This document shows, piece by piece, positions 25,150 through 33,351 of a stretch of 56,687 bases of DNA (the stretch's first letter is position 1; every line of letters begins with the position of its first letter). Position numbers and translations under genes: made by a program. The notes below the pieces were generated by a model that had not been told where the DNA came from, did not search any database, and saw only the letters and a list, made by a program, of their open reading frames with translations. Origin of the DNA: Opitutia bacterium UBA5964 (GTDB taxonomy: Bacteria > Verrucomicrobiota > Verrucomicrobiia > Opitutales > Coraliomargaritaceae); the NCBI GenBank assembly GCA_002430605.1, contig DJBY01000111.1, forward strand, positions 37,691 to 94,377, given 5' to 3'.

Positions 25150-26904
25150 ATGATTTCCGACAGTCAAACACCGCAGAAACTGCACAAAAACGAAAGCATC
25201 AAAGATAGCAGCGACTATCTGCGTGGCACCATCCTCGAGGGGCTGGCCGATGTCTCCACCGGTTCGATAGCGGCCGATGACCAGCAGTTGACCAAGTTTC
25301 ACGGTCTCTACCAACAAGACGACCGCGATGTGCGCAGCGCACGTCGTAAGCACAAGCTCGACAAGGCATACTCATTCTTGGCCCGCATCTGCTTGCCGGG
25401 TGGTATCTGCACGGCTGAGCAGTGGATTTTGATGGATGAACTCGCTAACTACTGCGCGTTTAACACGTTGAAACTGACGACACGTCAGGCCTTCCAGTTG
25501 CACGGTATCCTCAAGGGCAACCTCAAGGACGTCATCAGCCGTTGTAATGACGTGGCGATGACTACGCTTGCCGCCTGTGGTGATGTGAATCGCAATGTGA
25601 TGTGCAATCCCAACCCCTTTGCCTCCGAAGTGCATGCTCAGGTGCAACAAATCACTGATGAGATCGACGCGCACCTCAAGCCGCAGACACCCGCCTTTTC
25701 CGAAATGTGGCTCGATGGCAAGCCGCTGAAACTAACTGTTGAGCAAGCTGCTGAGCGCTCTCTGGACTGTGGCGGCACCGATGTGGAGCCACTGTACGGT
25801 AAAACCTACCTTCCGCGTAAATTTAAGATCGCTGTGGCGGTTCCGCCGTACAACGACGTTGATATTTTTGCAAATTGCCTCGGCTTCATCGCAATCCTCG
25901 AAGACGGCAAGCTGGCTGGTTTCAATGTCACCGTCGGTGGCGGCATGGGTATGACCCATGGTAATGAAAAGACCTTTCCGCGTTTGGCTGATGTCATCGC
26001 ATTCTGCAAGCCTGAGCAGGCAGTCGCAGTGGCGGAAAAGATCGTTACCATCCAGCGTGACCATGGCAATCGTGTCGAACGCGCCAACGCGCGGTTCAAA
26101 TACACTGTCGAACGTCTCGGGGTGGACTGGATCCGCAACGAGCTCGAGGCACGTCTCGGTACCAAGCTCGAAGATGCGCGCGATTATAAATTCACCAGCA
26201 CGGGCGACCGCTACGGCTGGGTCGAAGGCACCAACGACAAGTGGAACCTTGGTCTGTTCATCGAAGGTGGCCGCATCGTCGATACCGAAGGTAGCCCGCT
26301 CAAAACCGGGATGCTCGAGATCGCCAAGGTGCACACCGGTGACTTCCGCCTCACTGGTAATCAGAATGTGCTGATCGGTAATGTCGATGCCGCCGACAAG
26401 GGCAAGATCGACGCCCTCGTTGAGCAATACAAGCTAGATGGCTACAAGACCGCATCCGGCATGCGTCGCAGCCAGATTGCTTGTGTAGCGCTGCCAACAT
26501 GCGGACTCGCACTTGCTGAGTCCGAGCGCTATCTGCCGACACTAGTCACCAACCTCGAGGTGATTCTCGAAGAAGCCGGACTCCGCAATGACGAGATCGT
26601 GATTCGCTCAACAGGTTGCCCGAATGGCTGTGGCCGTCCGTATCTCGGTGAGATCGGGCTCGTTGGTAAAGTTCCTGGTAAGTATAACTTGTATCTTGGT
26701 GCTGGCTTCGACGGCGAGCGCTTGAACAAGCTCTACCGCACCTCGATCACTCACGAGCAAATCATCGAAGAGCTACGTCCGCTGCTTCTGGCTTACGCCA
26801 AAGAGCGCAACGAAGGCGAACGCTTTGGCGACTTCGTGATTCGCAAGGACTACGTGAAAGCAACCACCGCTGGGAATAACTTCCACGCGAACGTCGCAGG
26901 GTAG
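25150..26904 (+). CDS. cysI: Sulfite reductase (NADPH) haemoprotein beta subunit
   Basis: This protein (about 584 residues) reduces sulfite to sulfide with a coupled sirohaem and [4Fe-4S] cluster, in complex with the flavoprotein encoded divergently. Family features: N-terminal KLHKNESIKDSSDYLRGTI, GGICTAEQW, the tandem ferredoxin-like repeats, and the cluster ligands in CVALPTCGLA and TGCPNGCGRPYLGEIG. The start is uncertain. Homology begins just after ATG 25150, but that ATG lacks a ribosome-binding site. An in-frame GTG at 25072 has a good AAAGGAG nine bases upstream and would add 26 residues. A strong terminator follows the gene. Confidence 0.93.
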   Translation: MISDSQTPQKLHKNESIKDSSDYLRGTILEGLADVSTGSIAADDQQLTKFHGLYQQDDRDVRSARRKHKLDKAYSFLARICLPGGICTAEQWILMDELANYCAFNTLKLTTRQAFQLHGILKGNLKDVISRCNDVAMTTLAACGDVNRNVMCNPNPFASEVHAQVQQITDEIDAHLKPQTPAFSEMWLDGKPLKLTVEQAAERSLDCGGTDVEPLYGKTYLPRKFKIAVAVPPYNDVDIFANCLGFIAILEDGKLAGFNVTVGGGMGMTHGNEKTFPRLADVIAFCKPEQAVAVAEKIVTIQRDHGNRVERANARFKYTVERLGVDWIRNELEARLGTKLEDARDYKFTSTGDRYGWVEGTNDKWNLGLFIEGGRIVDTEGSPLKTGMLEIAKVHTGDFRLTGNQNVLIGNVDAADKGKIDALVEQYKLDGYKTASGMRRSQIACVALPTCGLALAESERYLPTLVTNLEVILEEAGLRNDEIVIRSTGCPNGCGRPYLGEIGLVGKVPGKYNLYLGAGFDGERLNKLYRTSITHEQIIEELRPLLLAYAKERNEGERFGDFVIRKDYVKATTAGNNFHANVAG

Positions 26905-26952
26905 TCAGAGACTCGAAGTTGGGAGTTTGATTCTGAGGTTGCACACTTTTTA

Positions 26953-26990
26953 TCAGCCAATGTTCATCCGAGCATTGGCTGATTTGGTTT
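26953..26990 (+). terminator. Rho-independent terminator after cysI
   Basis: A perfect ten-base stem (TCAGCCAATG 26953-26962, CATTGGCTGA 26973-26982) with a ten-base loop is followed by a T-rich run (TTTGGTTT). Confidence 0.75.
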
Positions 26991-27119
26991 AGTGATATTT
27001 TTTTTAACCACGAATGGACACCGATGCGCACGGGGATCAAGAATGATACTCTGTTGCAAATTGGGGAGGAACCGCCTCCGTGTGGTCCGTTCGAGGTCTT
27101 CCATTTTTGACTCAGCTAC

Positions 27120-27767
27120 ATGTCCTACTGCAGCATAGCTCGATTTTATAAACTGATCGAATCAGTGACGATCGGGCGTTCGTTGCTAGATGCAAGGCTT
27201 GCGCACCTGCAGCGGCTTGCTGCAGGGCCTGCGATTCAACACGCACTCTTGGTCGGTGAGGGCAATGGCTCCTTTCTGCTGCCGTTCGCTCAGCAGTTTC
27301 CCAATACACTGATTACTGTGCTCGATCAAAGCCCTGCGATGTTGCGGGTCGCACAAGTTAGGCTCGAAGCCGCAGGTATCGACACCACTCGCATTACATT
27401 TCGACGAGCAGACCTGACGGTCGAGCAACTGCCCGAAGGTTGCTACGATCTACTCGTCACTTTGTTTTTCTTCGATAATTTCGATGCCGCCACTGTTCGG
27501 CATATTGTGCCAGTGCTTGAGCGCGCTAGTATGCCGACCGCACAATGGATCCTGTCTGATTTTCAGGTCCCTAACAGCGGGTGGCGACGTGTTCGCGCTC
27601 GCATCTGGCTCACCATTTTGTATGCCTTCTTCCGCTGTGTGGCAGGCATTCCGGCACGTAGCGTGCCACCAACCGAGGCTATTCTGGCTACGACTAGCTT
27701 TAAACAGACAGCTCGTAGCACCTACTGCGGCGAAATGCTCTATAGCACGCTTTATCGGCGGCAGTGA
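27120..27767 (+). CDS. SAM-dependent class I methyltransferase
   Basis: This 215-residue protein has the class I methyltransferase core. Motif I is ALLVGEGNGSFLLPFA (near residue 45), followed by ITVLDQSPAMLRVAQ with the ribose-binding acidic residue, ITFRRADLTVEQLP, and CYDLLVTLFFFDNF as motif IV. The C-terminal half has a hydrophobic segment (ARIWLTILYAFFRCVAGI), perhaps for membrane or lipid contact. The glycine motif GEGNG matches the usual GxGxG. Substrate is unknown; small-molecule, quinone or lipid methylation are all possible. It stands alone on the + strand after the cysI terminator. Confidence 0.75.
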   Translation: MSYCSIARFYKLIESVTIGRSLLDARLAHLQRLAAGPAIQHALLVGEGNGSFLLPFAQQFPNTLITVLDQSPAMLRVAQVRLEAAGIDTTRITFRRADLTVEQLPEGCYDLLVTLFFFDNFDAATVRHIVPVLERASMPTAQWILSDFQVPNSGWRRVRARIWLTILYAFFRCVAGIPARSVPPTEAILATTSFKQTARSTYCGEMLYSTLYRRQ

Positions 27768-27872
27768 TTCGGATCCTGGCATAAAGCCAGTCGCTACGGA
27801 TATTTGCCGTGCTTCGGGATTGTCCCAATTCCATTGCATCATTCGAGTTCCCCGCTTTGGTGCTGGGTTTTG

Positions 27873-27937
27873 TAAAGGAGTGAGGGCGACCCGCCCTCAT
27901 CGTTGGTGGACGTAGACGTGTCGCCGACACTCCTTTA
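27873..27937. repeat. Inverted-repeat element with an inner hairpin
   Basis: Terminal arms TAAAGGAGTG (27873-27882) and CACTCCTTTA (27928-27937) are perfect inverted repeats. Overlapping the left arm is an inner perfect hairpin TGAGGGCG (27881-27888) and CGCCCTCA (27892-27899). It looks like a small non-coding mobile or REP-type element. Confidence 0.55.
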
Positions 27938-28127
27938 ACTGTTCATTGCAGCGAAGTGGGTCGTTTTTATCCGCAGATATATCACTGGTTTTCGAATAAT
28001 TGACGAAGTGTCTAGGAAAACGACAAATTCCTGGAACTTCTTTTCCGGAGACGGTACTACACAGGGCGTCATGCAGTGCATGGCTTTTTCATATGTTAGT
28101 TAGGGGTAACTAGTAAGGTAAAAAACA

Positions 28128-28160
28128 AACTCCCCACCTCTCTTTGAGGGGTGGGGTTTA
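28128..28160 (+). terminator. Terminator-like hairpin
   Basis: CCCCACCTCTC (28132-28142) pairs with GAGGGGTGGGG (28146-28156), with one G-U pair and a three-base loop, followed by TTT. The T run is short, and it is about 360 bases from the methyltransferase stop. Confidence 0.5.
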
Positions 28161-28266
28161 ATGTGTCTGGGCTTGAGATCCTTGTCGTCGCACGGTGTCC
28201 TCCGAAGCTCGAAGGAAAGCAACGCCGCAGCGGGGCGGCGCGGATTCACGCGACCCAATTGCCTCA

Positions 28267-28368
28267 TTATTGACCTTTCTTCTTTAGGCGTTTAGCCTCT
28301 TTTTTTTCCTTAGCGGTTTTTTGTGGAGCCTTTTTGGGCTGACTTTTAGAGTCGAGTGATTTAGCCAT
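28267..28368 (-). CDS. Small lysine-rich protein (33 residues)
   Basis: The frame from ATG 28368 gives MAKSLDSKSQPKKAPQKT and then a run ending KKGQ. About 40% of residues are Lys. Very small proteins starting MAKSLDSK with the same AKEKKEAKRLKKK tail are, as I recall, common conserved hypotheticals in Gram-negative bacteria. The frame extends upstream to 28512, but that part crosses the terminator of the next gene and looks non-coding. Function unknown; a nucleic-acid or ribosome contact is plausible from charge only. Confidence 0.6.
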   Translation of the reverse strand: MAKSLDSKSQPKKAPQKTAKEKKEAKRLKKKGQ

Positions 28369-28508
28369 AATAGTTTGTCGGTTGATTCCCATTGATTTGG
28401 GAAGGAGCGTGAAGATTAGTCGATTGGTATCCCAGGGCAATCCCAGGCTTTCGGCAAATACGCAACGCAGAATGAGCTGAGAATTGAGCGCTGAGGCTCG
28501 GTGAACAA

Positions 28509-28538
28509 GCAAAAAAAGCGCCCCAAATGGAGCGCCTG
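28509..28538 (-). terminator. Rho-independent terminator of the small lipoprotein gene
   Basis: On the minus strand GCGCTCC and GGGGCGC pair with one G-U around ATTT, followed by seven T. It lies about 25 bases past the lipoprotein stop codon. Confidence 0.8.
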
Positions 28539-28561
28539 TAGATAAATCGTGTTAAGATTTT

Positions 28562-28726
28562 TTAGTCTGTGATGCCTTTGATTGCGTCAGCAGCTTTGTC
28601 GCCTGCTTCTTCAGTCGCATCCGCTGCTTTGTCAGCATCGCTTTTTTCGCCACAACCGGTGAGGAAGCTAGCACCTGCAAGTGCGATGACGGAGAGGAAG
28701 ATTAGAGTGATCTTTTTGAGTTCCAT
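28562..28726 (-). CDS. Small lipoprotein (54 residues)
   Basis: ATG 28726 opens a 54-residue protein: MELKKITLIFLSVIALAG, then a clear lipobox FLTGC with the lipidated Cys at residue 25, then an Ala/Asp/Glu/Lys tail (GEKSDADKAADATEEAG and DKAADAIKGITD) that could form an amphipathic helix. It has a textbook promoter upstream and a terminator downstream, so it is an independent, probably abundant transcript. It resembles entericidin-like or other small envelope lipoproteins in layout only. Function unknown. Confidence 0.85.
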   Translation of the reverse strand: MELKKITLIFLSVIALAGASFLTGCGEKSDADKAADATEEAGDKAADAIKGITD

Positions 28727-28792
28727 AATAATATGTATATACGTGGATTATTGATAATTCCGACCTGAATTGGTCGAAATGATGAGAATATT

Positions 28793-28821
28793 AATATATA
28801 TCGAGTCTGCGACGCTGTCAA
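28793..28821 (-). promoter_or_regulatory. Consensus sigma-70 promoter of the small lipoprotein gene
   Basis: On the minus strand TTGACA (28816-28821) and TATATT (28793-28798) are exactly 17 bases apart. The predicted start near 28786 gives a leader of about 60 nt. Confidence 0.85.
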
Positions 28822-28943
28822 TTTTTTACGTTAGGATAAGTTAGTTTCTAAATAATAGTTAACTACATCTATTAGAGTGACTTATGTATTTTTGGCGTTT
28901 ACGGAGTTGACGAAACTGCGATCTACACACACGCAATAACGAT

Positions 28944-30005
28944 ATGAGTATTTCGTTGGAAGGTTTGCGCTATGAGGCGCTAGAGGCGCAACTTGCAGAA
29001 TCAGGAGTCAACCCTGTGCATGCGAAGCCGCTGTTTAGTGCCGTGCAACGTCGCCTGCTTCGAAATGATTTAGAATTAGCGGAAGGCATCCTACCACCGC
29101 TTCAGCGTTGGTTGGCGAGTGAGCAAGCGGTCAAGCCCTGTGCAATGGAACTAGTTGATGATACGGCCAGTTCGGACGGATTGACTCGGAAGTATCTTCT
29201 GCGTCTGCACGATGGCACCGAAGTCGAGTCCGTACAGATGGGCTTCCCAGGGCGCTATACCGCATGCCTGAGCAGTCAGGTCGGTTGTGCGATGGGCTGT
29301 GTCTTTTGTGCCACAGGGCAGATGGGCTTTTCGCGTCATTTATCTTCTGGCGAGATCGTGGCACAGGCGCATCATGTCGAGCGCGAGTTACGTCGCACGC
29401 AAGGGGATACGCTGCGTAACATTGTGATGATGGGGATGGGCGAACCGTTGCATAACTTTGAGCCAACGATGGAGGCGCTGGATATCATCACCGATGATCG
29501 CGGTCTAAATATCGGTCCCGCACGTGTAGCGATTAGCACGGTTGGTTATATTCCCGGCATTCAGAAACTTACCCGGCATCCGAAGCGCTATTCATTGGCG
29601 GTGAGCTTGCATGGCGCCAGTGATGAAGAGCGAGGCAAATTGATTCCGATTAATAAGCGCTGGCCACTGGCTGAATTACTGGAGGCCTGCCGTGAATATT
29701 CGGCGATTAAGCGCGCCCGTGTTTTCTTTGCCTGGACCTTGATCGGCGGGGTGAACGATAGCGACGATCACGCGTATCGACTAGCGGCGCTCTTGAAGGG
29801 AATGGATGCGCACGTGAATCTAATTCCGCTCAATCCAACCGAAGGCTTCGACGGCACCATGCCGACCGAAGAACGCTCACGAGCGTTTCAACTAATTATT
29901 CAAGATGCCGGTATCCCCAGCACCATTCGCCAGCGGCGTGGGATTGATGTGTCGGCGGGCTGTGGACAGTTGAAGGCGAAACGAATCAAGTGCGTGCGTC
30001 CCTGA
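28944..30005 (+). CDS. rlmN: 23S rRNA (adenine-2503 C2) methyltransferase RlmN
   Basis: This 353-residue radical-SAM enzyme methylates C2 of A2503 in 23S rRNA and of A37 in certain tRNAs. The iron-sulfur motif is C115-x3-C119-x2-C122 (GCAMGCVFCATGQMGF). MMGMGEPLHN and VAISTVGYIPGI follow. The C-terminal GIDVSAGCGQL provides the Cys that forms the covalent RNA intermediate. The length is as expected. It is convergent with the DAHP synthase gene, with only 17 bases between the stop codons. Confidence 0.93.
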   Translation: MSISLEGLRYEALEAQLAESGVNPVHAKPLFSAVQRRLLRNDLELAEGILPPLQRWLASEQAVKPCAMELVDDTASSDGLTRKYLLRLHDGTEVESVQMGFPGRYTACLSSQVGCAMGCVFCATGQMGFSRHLSSGEIVAQAHHVERELRRTQGDTLRNIVMMGMGEPLHNFEPTMEALDIITDDRGLNIGPARVAISTVGYIPGIQKLTRHPKRYSLAVSLHGASDEERGKLIPINKRWPLAELLEACREYSAIKRARVFFAWTLIGGVNDSDDHAYRLAALLKGMDAHVNLIPLNPTEGFDGTMPTEERSRAFQLIIQDAGIPSTIRQRRGIDVSAGCGQLKAKRIKCVRP

Positions 30006-30022
30006 TCTCCAGAGAGGTTGGC

Positions 30023-31084
30023 CTACCCCTTGCGGCGTGCTTGCACGGCCTGCGCTAAGGTTTCGAGAATGTCCACTGTAGTTGGCATCTCGATACATTC
30101 GTCGGTGATGCTTTGGCCGTAAACGTTGTTGCCGTCTGGATCGTAGTTTTGGCGGCCTGCGACGAGGTTGCTTTCCAGCATGACGCCGGCGATGCCTTGT
30201 TGGCCTGCAGCGATTTGCTGCGCGAGGTCTTGGGCGACGACGGTCTGGCGGGTGTAGTCTTTGTTGCTGTTGCCGTGGCTGCAATCGACGATCAGCTTTT
30301 GTGGCAAGTTGACCGCTGCGAGTCTTTCGAGGATTGGCTCGATGTCTTTGGCTTCGTAGTTCGGGCCCGTGCGATTGCCGCCACGTAGAATTACGTGTGC
30401 CGATGGGTTACCGGTTGTTTGGAAGATTGCAGTCACGCCTTGCTTGGTGACTGACGGAAACCAGTGTGGTTGAGCCGCAGAGCGCACGGCATCAATCGCG
30501 ATTTGCACGTTACCACTGGTGCCGTTTTTGAAACCGACTGGCATGGAGAGGCCAGAGGCGAGTTCGCGGTGGACTTGGCTCTCGGTGGTGCGTGCACCGA
30601 TGGCGGACCATGCGATGGCATCCGCAATAAATTGTGGAATGATGGTGTCTAGGAATTCGGCACCAGTCGGGAGCCCGAGTTCGCAAATGTCGATCAGTAG
30701 TTTGCGGCCGATACGTAGACCAGAGTTAATCTCAAAACTTCCGTCAATGCTGGGGTCATTAATGAGCCCCTTCCAGCCAACCACGGTGCGTGGCTTTTCA
30801 AAATATACACGCATGATCACCTGCAGGTCTGCTTTATACTTTTCAGCAAGTGGAAGCAGTTGCTCGGCATATTCGATTGCCGCCTTGGTGTCGTGAATCG
30901 AGCAGGGGCCGACGATGACGATCAGGCGATCGTCTGTGCCATTGAGGATGGCTTCGCTCTCCGCGCGTCCATTCTCGACTACAGTCGTTGCTTTTACGGT
31001 GAGCGGAATTTCCTCAATCAGTATTGCTGGTGGCAGGAGTGGGCGGTTGCGGGCGATGCGGCGGTTGTCGTGTAATGTGGACAT
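30023..31084 (-). CDS. 3-deoxy-7-phosphoheptulonate (DAHP) synthase, class I
   Basis: This 353-residue enzyme condenses phosphoenolpyruvate and erythrose 4-phosphate, the first step of aromatic amino-acid synthesis. It matches the AroF/AroG/AroH type: N-terminal RNRPLLPPAILIEEIPL, VGPCSIHDTKAAIEYA, MRVYFEKPRTVVGWKGLINDP, GARTTESQVHRELASGLSMPVGFKNGT and IVDCSHGNSNKDY with metal ligands. Which amino acid inhibits it cannot be told from sequence. It is the last of a minus-strand group that also contains hpt and ffh, with a 59-base gap to hpt. Confidence 0.93.
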   Translation of the reverse strand: MSTLHDNRRIARNRPLLPPAILIEEIPLTVKATTVVENGRAESEAILNGTDDRLIVIVGPCSIHDTKAAIEYAEQLLPLAEKYKADLQVIMRVYFEKPRTVVGWKGLINDPSIDGSFEINSGLRIGRKLLIDICELGLPTGAEFLDTIIPQFIADAIAWSAIGARTTESQVHRELASGLSMPVGFKNGTSGNVQIAIDAVRSAAQPHWFPSVTKQGVTAIFQTTGNPSAHVILRGGNRTGPNYEAKDIEPILERLAAVNLPQKLIVDCSHGNSNKDYTRQTVVAQDLAQQIAAGQQGIAGVMLESNLVAGRQNYDPDGNNVYGQSITDECIEMPTTVDILETLAQAVQARRKG

Positions 31085-31143
31085 GTGTCAGTGAGATAAT
31101 TGAGTGCTAAAAATCAGACTTGAGAGAAATGTTTAACTAAAGA

Positions 31144-31710
31144 TTAAATCTTTTGGTATTCGGGTTTCAGGACACCAATACAAGGGAGTTGGCGGTAACG
31201 CTCGGCGAAGTCGAGGCCATAGCCGACGACGAATTCGTTGGGAATTTGGAAACCCACGAAATCTGCTTCGAATTCAACTGCGCGGCGGGCCTTCTTGTCG
31301 AGTAGCACACAGGTCTTGAGGCTGGCTGGATTCATGCTTTGCAGCACTTTGGACACTGCGGCGAGTGTGTTGCCGGTGTCGAGAATGTCGTCTATCAGTA
31401 GCACATCGGCCCCTGCAATGTTGAGGCGAATGCGGTCGATGATTTCTGGCGCTTGTTCGGGCGATGCATTATTGCGATAGCTTGAGATACGAATGCAATC
31501 GAGTCGCAGTGGGATGTTCAGCTGTCGAATGATGTCGGCGACAAAGATCACCGCACCATTGATAATTGCGATGACGGCGATCTCACGCCCCGCATAGGCT
31601 GCATTGATCTCAGCACCAAGCTCTTTTAGGCGCGTGTTGATTTGCTTCTCGGACAGCAGAACGCTGGCGAGATCGTTGAGTTGAGAGGGTGGAGGATTGT
31701 CTATTGGCAT
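31144..31710 (-). CDS. hpt: Hypoxanthine phosphoribosyltransferase
   Basis: This 188-residue enzyme salvages hypoxanthine (and often guanine) to the nucleotide with PRPP. The PRPP-binding motif is DVLLIDDILDTGNTLAAV, and IAIINGAVIFVADIIRQL and DFVGFQIPNEFVVGYGLD are standard family segments. It is 35 bases downstream of the ffh stop on the same strand and may be co-transcribed with it. Confidence 0.9.
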   Translation of the reverse strand: MPIDNPPPSQLNDLASVLLSEKQINTRLKELGAEINAAYAGREIAVIAIINGAVIFVADIIRQLNIPLRLDCIRISSYRNNASPEQAPEIIDRIRLNIAGADVLLIDDILDTGNTLAAVSKVLQSMNPASLKTCVLLDKKARRAVEFEADFVGFQIPNEFVVGYGLDFAERYRQLPCIGVLKPEYQKI

Positions 31711-31745
31711 GGCGTGTTTGGCGTGGTGCTAAAACCCGTGTGCAA

Positions 31746-33104
31746 TTACATTCCGGGAAGGCCGGGCATGCCACCGCCTTCTCCCATTTGTGCCTTCATG
31801 GCTTTCATCATCTTACGGCCTTTGCCGCCGTTCATCATTTTCATCATCTTTTGCATCTGCCCGAATTGCTTGAGCAGTGCGTTGACGTCGCGTACTTGAA
31901 CACCAGAGCCATCGGCGATGCGCTTGAGGCGATTGCCACGAAGGATACGTGGGTGGCGGCGCTCTTTAAGAGTCATCGAGAGAATGATGGCTTCGGTGCG
32001 GGCCATTTTCTTTTCCTCTTCGTCGCCGACTTGGATGCCGCTGGCGCCGGGAAGCATGGCGACGATGGATCCGAGTGAGCCCATCTTTTTGACCTGCTGC
32101 ATTTGCGAGAGGAAGTCTTCGAGGTTGAAGTCGGCCTTGCGCATTTTCTCTGCGAGTCGCTCGGCTTCTTTCTCATCGATATTCTCCTGCGCCCGCTCCA
32201 CTAGGGAGACGACGTCACCCATGCCTAAGATCCGGGAGGCGAGGCGATCTGGGTGGAAGACTTCAAATTCGTCTGGCTTTTCGCCAAGTCCCATGAATTT
32301 GATCGGCAGTTCGGTGATCGACTTCATCGAGAGTGCCGCGCCGCCGCGGGCATCACCATCGAGCTTTGTCAGGATAATACCTGTGCAGCCGACTGCTTCG
32401 TGGAAGTGCTTAGCGACATTGACCGCCTCTTGGCCGAGTGCCGAGTCGGCCACGAGTAGGATTTCGTCTGGTTGAACGGCTTTCTTTAGTTGCTTGATCT
32501 CTTCGATTAGATCGGTGTCGATTTGGAGACGACCAGCGGTATCGAAAATAATGAGGTTGGCGTTAGCCGATTTCGCAGCTTCGAGGCCGCGCTTGCCGAT
32601 TTTGATGACGTCTTTCTCTTCGCGATCGCCGTAGAAGATGCAGCCTTCGTTCTTAGCCAGCATCTCGAGCTGATCGATCGCCGCGGGGCGATACACATCA
32701 CAGGCGACGAGGGCGGGACGGTATGCGCGCTTTTTGGCGAGGTAGCGGGCGAGCTTGGCACTGCTAGTGGTCTTCCCGGAGCCATGCAGGCCGACCATCA
32801 TAATGCGCAGCGGTTTCTTGTCTTCGAGGTCAGTGGCCCCTTCGCCGAGGAGCTTTGCCAGCTCGTCGTGGATGATTTTGATGACTTGTTGGCCAGGTGT
32901 GACTGATTTGAGTACTTGCTGACCGACGCATTGCGCCTGAACATTGGCGACAAACTCGCGTGCCACTTTAAAATGAACATCGGCCGAGAGTAGGGCTTTG
33001 CGCACTTCTTTGAGTGCCTCAGCCATGTTGTCTTCGCTGAGTTTGCCAACGCCGCGAAGGTTTCGGAGGGCTGAACCCAGTTTGTCTGTAAGATTTTCGA
33101 GCAT
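31746..33104 (-). CDS. ffh: Signal recognition particle protein Ffh
   Basis: This 452-residue GTPase binds signal sequences and 4.5S RNA and targets membrane proteins to the translocon. The N domain is followed by the G domain with GLHGSGKTTSSAKLA (P loop), DVYRPAAIDQL, FDTAGRLQID and TKLDGDARGGAALS. The C-terminal M domain is rich in Met and ends with a glycine/methionine tail (GEGGGMPGLPGM). The P loop has His where many have Gln. The length is typical. It faces the lpxC-fabZ gene across 247 bases. Confidence 0.96.
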   Translation of the reverse strand: MLENLTDKLGSALRNLRGVGKLSEDNMAEALKEVRKALLSADVHFKVAREFVANVQAQCVGQQVLKSVTPGQQVIKIIHDELAKLLGEGATDLEDKKPLRIMMVGLHGSGKTTSSAKLARYLAKKRAYRPALVACDVYRPAAIDQLEMLAKNEGCIFYGDREEKDVIKIGKRGLEAAKSANANLIIFDTAGRLQIDTDLIEEIKQLKKAVQPDEILLVADSALGQEAVNVAKHFHEAVGCTGIILTKLDGDARGGAALSMKSITELPIKFMGLGEKPDEFEVFHPDRLASRILGMGDVVSLVERAQENIDEKEAERLAEKMRKADFNLEDFLSQMQQVKKMGSLGSIVAMLPGASGIQVGDEEEKKMARTEAIILSMTLKERRHPRILRGNRLKRIADGSGVQVRDVNALLKQFGQMQKMMKMMNGGKGRKMMKAMKAQMGEGGGMPGLPGM

Positions 33105-33351
33105 TTTCGTGTTGAAATTAAGGTGCTGGAGCTAATAGGCACCTACGGTAGAGGCAAAGTAATTCTTCAGTAGATCGGCTTCTGCGGGGCTAATTGTCTC
33201 AGATTATCACGAGTCTCAGTACTCCAGTCATTGAAATACGCTAAACCCAGGTTAAAACCGATGCTTTACATGTAGCCCGCTTCTCGTAGTTTAACCCGCT
33301 TTGGCTCGCTTGACCACCTCTCAGTCACAGAGCCGTATATTTATAAATAGT

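Larger units (their letters stand above)
27768..28266. other. Gene-free stretch with hairpins
   Basis: No gene is supported. It contains the inverted-repeat element 27873-27937, a terminator-like hairpin at 28128-28160 and a GC-rich part near 28190-28250 with a small hairpin (TCCT/AGGA around 28198-28216). Function of the remainder is not evident. Confidence 0.5.

Noticed and set aside
24996..25208. A 70-codon + strand frame in the cysJ-cysI gap
   Set aside because: It overlaps the cysI start in another frame and has no family features.
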